IMG/VR virus record: IMGVR_UViG_3300020404_000348
Coordinates: 1 to 43,529 of that record
DNA from: a virus
Length of the DNA: 43,529 bases
Direction: 5' to 3' (one strand)
Position 1 is the stretch's first letter. Each line of letters starts with the position of its first letter. A program made the translations under genes and the position numbers. The notes under the pieces are model-generated. The model was not told the origin of the DNA, did no database searches, and saw only the letters and a program-made list of their open reading frames with translations. Shown here in pieces: positions 29,846-37,665 of this stretch.

Positions 29846-29901
29846 ATTATAGAGACGCATTTTTAGATTACAAGGCAAAACACTGTAAATAAAGTGTAAA
29901 A
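29846..29901 (-). promoter_or_regulatory. Middle-type promoter with TTTTACA direct repeat
   Basis: TTTTACA (29895-29901), an 11-base step to ATTTACA (29884-29890), 10 bases, -35 TTGTAA (29868-29873), 16 bases, -10 TATAAT (29846-29851), 8 bases, ATG at 29837. Confidence 0.75.
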
Positions 29902-31608
29902 TTACTCTTTGATCTTTGAGAAATTATTGGTCTTTATGAACTCCATTCGTGCTGGAAACTTACCATCCAACAGATCTTGTTTGTGACTGATAATGAAAAC
30001 ATTGGAATCCTCACGCAAAGTGTAAAGAATTTTGATCAGATTATCCACACCATCCGCATCCAGACTTGAATCAAAGGTTTCATCCAGAATAAGAAGATTG
30101 GTGTTGGCGGAGTTCTTCATTCGAGCAACCTGTCTCCAAGTAAAGAGAAGAGCCAAATCGATTCTCTGTTTCTCACCTTCCGAGAAAGATGGATAGGTGA
30201 AGTCGTCGCGATGTCTTGACTTGATCGTCTCATTGAAGCTCTCATCAATATTGAAGAGAACAAAGAAGTCCAGAATGTTGAGATACTTGTTGATCAAATT
30301 ATTCATCACCGGAAGATACTCGCGAATGATCTTTGTCTTGATACCGGAATCTTTGAGTAGTTCTCCTACTGCATCATAGTATGATCTCTTTTCAAGTTGA
30401 TTTGACTTGTGATCAACCATCGAATCACGATCACTTTTCTTTTCCTCCAGTTCTATCTTCTCTTCTTCGATGTGAGATGTATCGGTCTTCTCGGCGGATG
30501 TCTTGTCGATGTCCTTTTCGATGTTACGAATCATACTGTCATTGACCATGACTTGACTCATAATATCGCTCATCTCCTTGAGACCCTGAACCATCTTGTC
30601 AATTGATTGGCCACATTTTGAAATGGAATCCTCGATCTGTTCAAGACCAGAATTCAACTCCTTGGCCTTTGACTTTGCCTCATCAGTTCTTTTCTTCTTG
30701 ATATCATCTCCGATATCTTGATGGCAAGTAGGACAAGTGTCATTGTTTTCGTAAAACTTTACATCCTTTACCAGTGAGTTGATATTGTTTCGTATTTGTC
30801 CTCGATAACCTTCCAACTCTTTTCTCTTGTCAGAATCTTTTTTGTGTTGGGCTTCGAAGTCTGGATTCTTTGAATCATATTCTTTCCGAAGGTCTGTATT
30901 GCGAACTCGAAGAAGTTCAATCTCTTCTTTCAGATCATCGATCTTTTTCTGATTCTTTGTGGCTTGTTGTAGATCAATCTCCTGAAGTTTCTTGATGTGT
31001 TTTTCTTTGAGTTGAATCTGTGACTTCAGAAGATCTAACTGATGATCGGTTTGAGAGATCTCAGTCTTAAGTGAAGTGTATCTCTCCTTGACCAACAGAT
31101 TCATTCTTGTAAAGATGTTGATGTCCAGAAGATCCTCGATGACTCCTCGGCGAAGATTCGCGGGAAGTTGCATAAACGGAATGAAGTTACCTGAACCCAG
31201 AACCACAACCTGATGAAAGGATTTGTGATTGAGATGCAGAATGTTTTGCTCCAGAACCTTTTGATAGTCTCGGGAATGAGATTCCTGATTGATCATCTTA
31301 CCATTACGATAGATCTCAAACACCACTGGTTTGATTCCTCGAACGATTTTGTATTCCGTCTTACCAATAGAGAACTCACAAGTAGTCAAAAGTTTTTTCT
31401 GATTTACAGAGTTGACCAGTTGTGGTTTGTTGATGTTACGATGAGCCTTTCCAAAGAGAACAAAGGAAAGAGCATCTAACATCGTTGACTTACCTGCACC
31501 GTTTGCACCAACCACTAAGGTGGCAGAACTGCGATTGAGATCTATGATCGTCGGAGTGTTTCCGGTAGAGAGAAAATTTTGGTAAGAAAGAGTTTTAAAT
31601 AGAATCAT
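29902..31608 (-). CDS. 46: Recombination endonuclease subunit gp46 (Rad50/SbcC-like)
   Basis: A 568-residue SMC-like ATPase. Walker A GANGAGKS (34-41), two coiled-coil arms with a zinc-hook CPTCHQ at the tip (about 295), ABC signature SFSEGEKQRIDLALLF and Walker B LLILDETFDSSLD are all present, so the protein is complete (T4 gp46: 560). With gp47 it resects DNA ends for UvsX-driven recombination-dependent replication and degrades host DNA. The start overlaps gp47 by ATGA. Confidence 0.97.
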   Translation of the reverse strand: MILFKTLSYQNFLSTGNTPTIIDLNRSSATLVVGANGAGKSTMLDALSFVLFGKAHRNINKPQLVNSVNQKKLLTTCEFSIGKTEYKIVRGIKPVVFEIYRNGKMINQESHSRDYQKVLEQNILHLNHKSFHQVVVLGSGNFIPFMQLPANLRRGVIEDLLDINIFTRMNLLVKERYTSLKTEISQTDHQLDLLKSQIQLKEKHIKKLQEIDLQQATKNQKKIDDLKEEIELLRVRNTDLRKEYDSKNPDFEAQHKKDSDKRKELEGYRGQIRNNINSLVKDVKFYENNDTCPTCHQDIGDDIKKKRTDEAKSKAKELNSGLEQIEDSISKCGQSIDKMVQGLKEMSDIMSQVMVNDSMIRNIEKDIDKTSAEKTDTSHIEEEKIELEEKKSDRDSMVDHKSNQLEKRSYYDAVGELLKDSGIKTKIIREYLPVMNNLINKYLNILDFFVLFNIDESFNETIKSRHRDDFTYPSFSEGEKQRIDLALLFTWRQVARMKNSANTNLLILDETFDSSLDADGVDNLIKILYTLREDSNVFIISHKQDLLDGKFPARMEFIKTNNFSKIKE

Positions 31609-32666
31609 ATAGCTTCAAGGTCTTTTGCTTCAACATAAAGGTCGTAGAGGATGTTCTTCAGTTTCTCCTTATTCAAATCAGTTTCGATAGAATCCACATA
31701 AGTGTTAAGTAATGTGGGAGTATCAACCGTAGAGATCTTGTCGTTATCAACATTCTCACCAGAATACTCGTCAAAGTTTTCAACGATCTTAATGTCAAAT
31801 GGGCCATATGATTGAACCTTATCAATGAACTTATCAAACGCATAGAGATCTTTTTTCTTTACAACTACAACCTTTACAAATGTTCCTTCGATATCTTTCT
31901 TTGATATTTCGGGTAAAGATTGCGTATCATTATAACGAATTCTTTGAAAAAGGCAATGTTTATTTTTGACTGATTCAATCTCTCGTGTATTGGTGTCCAG
32001 TATATGAAAGTGTTTTGGATCACCCGCATCAGCCCAAGTCAATTCGTATTGCGTTCCAAGATAGTGAATGTTGTCTTCTTCGCTCTTTGTGTGATAGTGA
32101 CCGGAAAGAACCATCTCATATCTTGAGAAGAGTTTTGGATCCATACCATGAGATGCGACTACTGCACCCTTCATCATCTTAAATCCATTCAGTTCAAGGT
32201 GAGAAGCAATGATAGGCGACTTCGAAGATTGAATAAACTCCATACACTCGTCGTAGTTCTCGTGAGAGATCCAAGGGAGCATACCAATCGAAAGATTGTC
32301 AAACTCGATATCAACAGGATTCATATGAATTCGAATCCGTTCGTTTCCACTGAGTATCTCTTCTAACGAGTTGAGTTCATTTGTATTCTTGTAATAGACA
32401 TCGTGATTGCCTGGAATGATATCCATCGTCATATCATACTCATCTAGTCGAGATGTGAAAAAGTCATCCACTCGTTTCAGAGCCTTGATGTTGATGTATT
32501 TCCGATGATCAAAGAAATCACCCATGTGAAGAATCCTCTTGATGTCATTCTCCTGACAATAAGGAAAGAATACATCCGTAAAGAACTTATCCATGTAATC
32601 CATGAATATGTCACTTCCGTTACGCACACCAAAGTGCGTATCATTGATAATAGCTATTTTACCCAT
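31605..32666 (-). CDS. 47: Recombination endonuclease subunit gp47 (Mre11/SbcD-like)
   Basis: A 353-residue calcineurin-type phosphoesterase with D9-T-H11, GDFFDHR (about 49-55), GNHD (about 88-91) and SGHYHTK, the metal-binding set of Mre11. It is the nuclease partner of gp46. The start lies on the stop of gp55 (TAATG) and the end overlaps gp46, so 55-47-46 form one operon. Confidence 0.97.
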   Translation of the reverse strand: MGKIAIINDTHFGVRNGSDIFMDYMDKFFTDVFFPYCQENDIKRILHMGDFFDHRKYINIKALKRVDDFFTSRLDEYDMTMDIIPGNHDVYYKNTNELNSLEEILSGNERIRIHMNPVDIEFDNLSIGMLPWISHENYDECMEFIQSSKSPIIASHLELNGFKMMKGAVVASHGMDPKLFSRYEMVLSGHYHTKSEEDNIHYLGTQYELTWADAGDPKHFHILDTNTREIESVKNKHCLFQRIRYNDTQSLPEISKKDIEGTFVKVVVVKKKDLYAFDKFIDKVQSYGPFDIKIVENFDEYSGENVDNDKISTVDTPTLLNTYVDSIETDLNKEKLKNILYDLYVEAKDLEAI

Positions 32667-33253
32667 TATGAATAGAAAAGTTCAAGGCCAGACTGACGAG
32701 AAATCTTCTTCTTCGCGTTCTTCTTCTTCTTTTCTTTCTTCGCCAATTGTTTGAGTTCTGTATCTCTTTGACGAAGTTTCTGGGCCTTTAACCTAACACG
32801 ATCAATAATACTTCCTGCATTTGCAACATTACCAAAGTCTGCGAATTGACTTACATCCGCATGTTCCATGTACTTCTCCTTTATGTCCTGATACTTCTTC
32901 TCCTTTTGAATTCTTCGGAGAAACGCATACCAGACAATCTGAGTGAAGTACGCAAATGCGTTGGGCAATCCTGTTCGTGTTGCCTTCTCAACATCGTAAT
33001 TCATAATGGCCTTGATACAATTCTCAACTCCATCCATGACCATTTCTTCTCGATATGTGTAACCAATAAAGTTTGGTTTGCGTGATAGTCCTTCTGCGAT
33101 CTTCAGAAAACAACTTCCGATGTACTCTGGAATCTTAGGATCATCATTATCATTTTCTCTTGCCTCAGTTACTAGATTTACATAGTCAACTACTGATTGA
33201 GAAAATTCTTTATTGTTCACATAATGTGGCTTATCTTTAGGTTTTACTTTCAT
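32666..33253 (-). CDS. 55: Late sigma factor gp55
   Basis: A 195-residue divergent sigma factor that directs host core RNA polymerase to TATAAATA late promoters, many of which are seen in this window. The stretch FIGYTYREEMVMDGVENCIK...FAYFTQIVWYAFLRRIQKEKK is the sigma region 2-like core shared by T4 gp55 and relatives. The C-terminal part is very basic and Lys-rich. T4 gp55 is 185 residues. It heads the 55-47-46 operon with a TTTACA-class promoter and a leader of about 5 bases. Confidence 0.96.
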   Translation of the reverse strand: MKVKPKDKPHYVNNKEFSQSVVDYVNLVTEARENDNDDPKIPEYIGSCFLKIAEGLSRKPNFIGYTYREEMVMDGVENCIKAIMNYDVEKATRTGLPNAFAYFTQIVWYAFLRRIQKEKKYQDIKEKYMEHADVSQFADFGNVANAGSIIDRVRLKAQKLRQRDTELKQLAKKEKKKKNAKKKISRQSGLELFYS

Positions 33254-33264
33254 AATATAGAGCT

Positions 33265-33292
33265 AATATAACATAATATAAAAAAATGTAAA
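33265..33292 (-). promoter_or_regulatory. Sigma70-like promoter of gp55
   Basis: -35 TTTACA (33287-33292), 16 bases, -10 TATATT (33265-33270), 11 bases, ATG at 33253. TTTACA class like gp44 and gp45. Confidence 0.6.
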
Positions 33293-33308
33293 GAAAAAAA
33301 TAAAAAGG

Positions 33309-33337
33309 TTGACAACTTTTTACAATGAGTGTATAAT
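33309..33337 (+). promoter_or_regulatory. Perfect consensus sigma70 promoter on the opposite (plus) strand
   Basis: TTGACA (33309-33314), 17 bases, TATAAT (33332-33337). This is the only convincing promoter I see on the plus strand. It points right, antisense to the Sm-like gene and uvsW, and lies back-to-back with the gp55 promoter. An AAGGAA-type ribosome site and an ATG at 33363 follow, but the frame closes after 12 codons (MKSVFIWIFQSL). Confidence 0.75.
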
Positions 33338-33368
33338 ACTCAAAGTATCAAAAAGGAAAGGAATGAAA

Positions 33369-33854
33369 TCAGTTTTTATCTGGATATTTCAATCTCTTTA
33401 GATATGCCTTCATGAGAGGATCAATAGTAATATCACTACTAGAATCCTTCTTATCAAGATCATAAGAATGTATTTCATCTAATATAGTTTGAAACTCATC
33501 TTCATCAAAGGTTCCATGCAATTTATCTAAGAAATTATATTTAAGGTAATCTCTCTTTAAAGATACAGGTGCTTCAATCTTTGCAACGATTTTATTACAT
33601 TGTAGTTCTATGGGCTGAGCTGGAATATCTTCTTCGAACTCTGGTTGAAACATCCATTTCTCCAATGAAATATTACCCCTTCTACCCTGTTTAATCAAGA
33701 CCGGAAGATCAAGAAAGAGAACATCAAAGTTAGGATCATAGTCCATCTCTTCAGCCATGATGTAACTCCCATCCGATAATCTATAAGAAAGAATGTTTAT
33801 GTCGTCTGCTCCTTCCATTAGGGCATCAAAGATTTCTTTCCATTCAACACTCAT
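33369..33854 (-). CDS. Conserved phage protein, possible Sm-like fold
   Basis: A 161-residue protein located between uvsW and gp55. The N-terminal part (LSYRLSDGSYIMAEEMDYDP, then FLDLPVLIKQG) has the strand order and D-G-x-x-I/V-x-A-E pattern of small Sm-like barrels. From memory many T4-like cyanophages carry such a gene here. The C-terminus is acidic (DLDKKDSSSDITIDP) and ends in a basic helix. RNA binding is possible but not shown. It overlaps the uvsW start by ATGA. Confidence 0.7.
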   Translation of the reverse strand: MSVEWKEIFDALMEGADDINILSYRLSDGSYIMAEEMDYDPNFDVLFLDLPVLIKQGRRGNISLEKWMFQPEFEEDIPAQPIELQCNKIVAKIEAPVSLKRDYLKYNFLDKLHGTFDEDEFQTILDEIHSYDLDKKDSSSDITIDPLMKAYLKRLKYPDKN

Positions 33855-35344
33855 ATCGGCACCTCGTATGTTTTGGTTTTAAACTTTTCCTTTGCGTAAA
33901 TTTTTATTCGTTCAATGGCGTGATTCAATGTATAGTTCTTTTTCTTTTTCCAAGAAAGATCATCAGCTATATCAAAAACAGTAGTTGGTTTTCCATCAGT
34001 AGTTTTCCGTAGTCCTCTACCTATGGATTGTAGAACTCTTATTTGAGACTTTGTTGGAGATGCAAACACTATGTTATTCAGATTAACTATATTTATACCT
34101 GTAGAGAACGTCCCAACAGATGCGACTATAATTGCGTTCTTTTCTTTCTCGGTAATCTCTCGAATGCGTTCTCTTTCCTCTGCATTCACCGCACCCGATA
34201 CAAAGAATACCTTTCTTTTACCCTTTACCTTATTCTGAAAGAGCTCATAGAGAGGTTTACCATGTTTCTGTACGAGATTGTAAAGCACCAGAGAATTACC
34301 ACTTTGATCACACGTAAGATTGACAATGAACTTATTTCTCTTCTCGTAGTTTACAATGTAATCGATTTCATCAGGATATTTGAAAGACTTTATAATCTTT
34401 CGTGATTCATCCGGATAGTTTAGAACCAAACATTTAATGTTCAATTGAGCGAGAGTATCTGAATCGATAAGTTCCTTTGTGGTTGTAACCTTGTATTGTG
34501 GCCCAAAATTACCTTCTAACACAAGTTGATTTACCATCGCATTGTCCAGTGTTCCGGTAGTTCCGATCCGATAATCAGCATTGACCAAACGGTTCATAAT
34601 CGTAGTCAAACTCTTTGCCTTGAACGTATGGGCTTCATCTCCAATCACCATACCATACTGAAAGAACCATTGAGGTGGTAGTTTGATTGCGCTTTGCCAT
34701 GTAGTAATTACAACCGATGCATCAAAGTTGAACTTTTCCTTTCCGGAATAGATTTGGTGTACTTCATTCTCTGATTCGAAGTATGGATCGTTTTTAGAGT
34801 AGTTCTCAAAGTCTTTTGACATCTGTGCGACCAAAGAAGTAGTCGGAACAACGATCAAAGATATCAATCCCTTATCAGAATGATCAAGAAAGTAACGAAC
34901 CAAAAGATATATGATAAGTGATTTACCTGATCCGGTTGGAGAGAGGAGAATACATCTTTTATTGCTGATCGCATGTATAAAGGCATCCAACTGATAATCC
35001 CGAGGATCAATAGATTTACCGTTGATAGAAATATCAGTTTCTTTAACGTACTTCCGAAGAGCATCTGTTTGAGGCCATTCCTCGTGTTGCAGTTGAGTTG
35101 CGTCAAGGATGTATCCTCTCTCCTTGGCAAATTCTTTTGTTTGATTGAGTAGTCCATAGGGTAGTTGTTGTGTTCGGAGATCAAAGAGTCTTATCTTCCC
35201 ATCCCAAAACTTATTGCGATAGGCTGGCATGAATTTATATCCATCCGCAAAGAAGGTATAATACTCATACAATTCACGAAGGATACCCGAATCTTCCGAC
35301 TCAACAATTAACTTCGCTTCGTTCTCCTTTAAAACTTTTATCAT
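33851..35344 (-). CDS. uvsW: UvsW helicase (RNA-DNA and DNA-DNA, SF2)
   Basis: A 497-residue SF2 helicase. A phage-specific N-terminal domain (to about 110, including YKFMPAYRNKFWDGKIRLFD) precedes motif I LSPTGSGKS (about 134-142), motif II GDEAH, motif III GTTGTL and the motif VI end QSIGRGLRKT. T4 UvsW (587) unwinds R-loops and branched DNA and switches origin-dependent to recombination-dependent replication. Overlaps uvsY by one base-pair junction and the Sm-like gene by four. Confidence 0.96.
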   Translation of the reverse strand: MIKVLKENEAKLIVESEDSGILRELYEYYTFFADGYKFMPAYRNKFWDGKIRLFDLRTQQLPYGLLNQTKEFAKERGYILDATQLQHEEWPQTDALRKYVKETDISINGKSIDPRDYQLDAFIHAISNKRCILLSPTGSGKSLIIYLLVRYFLDHSDKGLISLIVVPTTSLVAQMSKDFENYSKNDPYFESENEVHQIYSGKEKFNFDASVVITTWQSAIKLPPQWFFQYGMVIGDEAHTFKAKSLTTIMNRLVNADYRIGTTGTLDNAMVNQLVLEGNFGPQYKVTTTKELIDSDTLAQLNIKCLVLNYPDESRKIIKSFKYPDEIDYIVNYEKRNKFIVNLTCDQSGNSLVLYNLVQKHGKPLYELFQNKVKGKRKVFFVSGAVNAEERERIREITEKEKNAIIVASVGTFSTGINIVNLNNIVFASPTKSQIRVLQSIGRGLRKTTDGKPTTVFDIADDLSWKKKKNYTLNHAIERIKIYAKEKFKTKTYEVPI

Positions 35345-35790
35345 TACATACCAGAAGTGAACTTCTGAAATTCAAGAACATTTTTAATGGACTGGTGTTT
35401 CCACTTTATGTTGTCAACTATCTCTCGAAGAGTTTCCTCTAACGTTTTGAGGTAGGCAATCCTTTCTTCACTCTTTTGCAGCTCCTCATCGGATTCAAAG
35501 AAATAGTGAAAGTCGGACTTCATTATCTTCATTCCATCAAAAGGATCGTAAGACCATCCATACTCATCGATCTTTTCCTTTGGAAGTTTTCCTGAGAAGT
35601 GTAACCACTTATCACGCAACAAAACCTTTTGGGCCATCTCTTTCTTTTTAAGTTGCAACTTAATAATACTATGCAACTCCAGATATTTTGCGTGATTCTT
35701 CGAGTTCTCTTTACTTGCCTCGTCTAAACATACTGTATCAATTTGCGAGTCCTTCTTCCACATCGCAAGGATTTCATCAAGTGTCATCAT
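35344..35790 (-). CDS. uvsY: UvsY recombination mediator
   Basis: A 148-residue UvsY that loads UvsX on gp32-covered single strands. MTLDEILAMWKKDSQID at the N-terminus is the family signature, with LHSIIKLQLKKKEMAQKV helix and KWLHFSGKLPKE later. Length close to T4 (137). An AATAAATA box sits 7 bases before the first ATG. Order uvsY-uvsW is as in T4. Confidence 0.95.
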   Translation of the reverse strand: MMTLDEILAMWKKDSQIDTVCLDEASKENSKNHAKYLELHSIIKLQLKKKEMAQKVLLRDKWLHFSGKLPKEKIDEYGWSYDPFDGMKIMKSDFHYFFESDEELQKSEERIAYLKTLEETLREIVDNIKWKHQSIKNVLEFQKFTSGM

Positions 35791-35797
35791 ATAAAAC

Positions 35798-35805
35798 TAT
35801 TTATT
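35798..35805 (-). promoter_or_regulatory. Late-type promoter box (one mismatch) upstream of uvsY
   Basis: AATAAATA, 7 bases before the ATG at 35790, overlapping the end of the upstream gene. It would place the transcript start within two bases of the ATG. Confidence 0.5.
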
Positions 35806-36268
35806 ACTTTATAATATTGAATTCGCTGTATCTAAATGTAACGTCGGCTTGTAAGTATTCTACGTCTGTTGCCTGTGTGGTGAACTCTACACCACTTAAA
35901 GAAGTTGGGAATGCGTCTTTGAACTGAAACTCTTTATTCCCATTGTTGTGGTTTGAGAGAACACTCAAAATCATATCAGAGAAGTCTAGTCCCGTTTCAC
36001 GATTGTTGATCATCCAATCAAATATTTCAGTATAGTTCTTCATATCTTCGTCAATCGCAAATCGAATACCAAGAGAGTCATATCCAATTGCGTCTCCGGT
36101 TTGAAAAGCGGTATGTCCTCTGAATCCTTGAGCAGATTCACCCATACTTATCGATGGGATTGAGAACGATGTTATGAAATACTCGACGTTTGCAAATCGA
36201 TTACGGTTGATCGTAAGACGAAATCCAGTGGGTGAGAGAAAATTGAAATTTGTTGTAAGTCTCGCCAT
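35804..36268 (-). CDS. gp19/gp54-like tail-tube-fold protein
   Basis: A 154-residue protein similar in style to the tail tube protein of this phage (42315-42854): N-terminal FRLTINRNRFANVEYFITSF, then FQTGDAIGYDSLGIRFAIDED, MKNYTEIFDWMIN and a final strand set ending in DVTFRYSEFNII. T4 gp54, the baseplate protein that starts tube polymerisation, is also a gp19 relative, so a tube initiator is a fair guess; a phage-specific second tube-like protein is the alternative. It has its own exact TATAAATA 5 bases before the ATG and sits between gp23 and uvsY. Confidence 0.7.
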   Translation of the reverse strand: MARLTTNFNFLSPTGFRLTINRNRFANVEYFITSFSIPSISMGESAQGFRGHTAFQTGDAIGYDSLGIRFAIDEDMKNYTEIFDWMINNRETGLDFSDMILSVLSNHNNGNKEFQFKDAFPTSLSGVEFTTQATDVEYLQADVTFRYSEFNIIK

Positions 36269-36273
36269 GGGTG

Positions 36274-36281
36274 TATTTATA
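36274..36281 (-). promoter_or_regulatory. T4-type late promoter box, leaderless start
   Basis: Exact TATAAATA, 5 bases before the ATG at 36268. It shares a base with the T-run of the gp23 terminator. Confidence 0.75.
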
Positions 36282-36312
36282 AAAAAGAAGGGCCTCCAAA
36301 CGGAGACCCTTC
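36281..36312 (-). terminator. Strong rho-independent terminator of the major capsid gene
   Basis: Minus strand 11-bp stem GAAGGGTCTCC / GGAGGCCCTTC with GTTT loop (36287-36312), then six T (36281-36286). It separates the capsid gene from the gp19-like gene. Confidence 0.9.
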
Positions 36313-36335
36313 CAAAGATTATGAACTAATTAGAA

Positions 36336-37631
36336 TTAGCTCTGTCCACCTACGTTGATGTTACCAACGCGGATGCTGCGGAAGTATTGGTTTGCATTAG
36401 CAGAACCGATACCAGCAGATGTGGTAACAAAAGGATTGGCCTGTAGACCGTAACGAGTCTTGAAGGCAATCTTGGGCTGGAATGTAGATTCGTCAACCGC
36501 ACGTACCATCGTGAGAGGAACGTATGGGCAGTAGAACAATCCAGCATCGTATGGATTAGGGCCACGGAATCCAACAGTAGCGTAATCGCCAGTTGTGTAA
36601 GGATCAACGTAAACCTTCATCTTACCGTTGAGTACACCAGCGAATGTGTTTCCGCTGTCGTCAACGTTGAGGTTAGAACTGATGTTAGAAGCGTAGTCGA
36701 GTTGACCAGCGGCAGCCAAGGCAGAAGCAACGTTGCTAGAAGCGATAACGAAGTTACCTTTTCCGCGACGAGTTTCCTTTGCGATAGCGTTGGCTTCAAC
36801 TTCCAACTGATAGATCAAGCTCTTGAACTTTTCAACAGCCCAACGTCCATCAGCGTCTGCAACCAAGTCGAAAAGACCGTCTGTACCAACGTTTGCTCCA
36901 CCAGTCTTGGCAGTGCTGTTGATCGAACGGATAACTTCGCGATTGATTTCAGCGAGGATTTCAGAAGACAGGATGTTAGCCAACTCAGATTCTGCGTCCA
37001 ATCCGTGGATTGCCTTCAGATCCTGAGCGAGTTCCATCGTGTACTCAGCCTTCAACTGACGTGTCTTGGCAGTTACAGTTGCCTTTTCGATTGTGAAACC
37101 GAGTTCGGCAGGAGTAGCAGCTTCAGCAGTTGCTGTCGCGATCCCTGTACCAGTTGAGTATGCAACCTGTGGAGAATCGAGAGTAGCTGCGTAAGGATCT
37201 GTTCCACCATGTGTACCAGTTCCACCGAAGTCTGTGTCTGCTTCGTTGAAGAGAGCTTCCGTATCGGCAGTTGTTACCTTGCCTGGATTAGCAGAACCAT
37301 CGGTTGTGTCGTTGTAGCGAGACTTCATTGCGAAGATCAAACCCGTTGGGCCTGACATCGGCTGAACACCAGCAACGTCGTATGCGATCAAGTTTGGCAT
37401 CGCACGGCGAACCAAAGAGATCAATACGGGATCGTAGTTTACAATCGAACCTGTAGTTGTGTCGTTTTCGTTGAGCATTCCGTTCACTCCACGTTCTTCC
37501 TTAAGAGCTTTCTCTGTGTTCTCAAGAAGTTTTGCGGTTACGGCTTTGCGGTAGTTGTCCTTGAACTCGGGCGCATCAGCGTGATCGAGTACAGGAGCCC
37601 ATTTTTTTATGTCGTTTTCTGCGTTAAACAT
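36336..37631 (-). CDS. 23: Major capsid protein gp23 (precursor)
   Basis: A 431-residue capsid precursor. N-terminal delta-domain to about residue 55, with possible gp21 cleavage points L-L-E (about 36-38) and L-N-E (about 53-55). The body has SIVNYDPVLISLVRRAMPNL and VAGVQPMSGPTGLIFAMKS, hallmarks of T4-type gp23, and ends with PYVPLTMVRAVDESTFQPKI and the conserved YFR region. Length below T4 gp23 (521), as in marine relatives. It has a good ribosome site (AAAGGAAA). Only a poor late-box match (AGTAAATA, within a palindrome at 37655-37671) lies upstream, so it is probably read through from gp22. Confidence 0.97.
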   Translation of the reverse strand: MFNAENDIKKWAPVLDHADAPEFKDNYRKAVTAKLLENTEKALKEERGVNGMLNENDTTTGSIVNYDPVLISLVRRAMPNLIAYDVAGVQPMSGPTGLIFAMKSRYNDTTDGSANPGKVTTADTEALFNEADTDFGGTGTHGGTDPYAATLDSPQVAYSTGTGIATATAEAATPAELGFTIEKATVTAKTRQLKAEYTMELAQDLKAIHGLDAESELANILSSEILAEINREVIRSINSTAKTGGANVGTDGLFDLVADADGRWAVEKFKSLIYQLEVEANAIAKETRRGKGNFVIASSNVASALAAAGQLDYASNISSNLNVDDSGNTFAGVLNGKMKVYVDPYTTGDYATVGFRGPNPYDAGLFYCPYVPLTMVRAVDESTFQPKIAFKTRYGLQANPFVTTSAGIGSANANQYFRSIRVGNINVGGQS

Positions 37632-37665
37632 TTTTATGTTTCCTTTATTTTTGTAAGTAAATTAT

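Noticed and set aside
33363-33401. 12-codon open frame after the plus-strand promoter
   Set aside because: Too short to call a gene from sequence alone; kept only as part of the promoter observation.
34090-34097. TATAAATA inside uvsW as a late promoter
   Set aside because: It lies deep in coding sequence, about 240 bases from the next start, with no sign of use.
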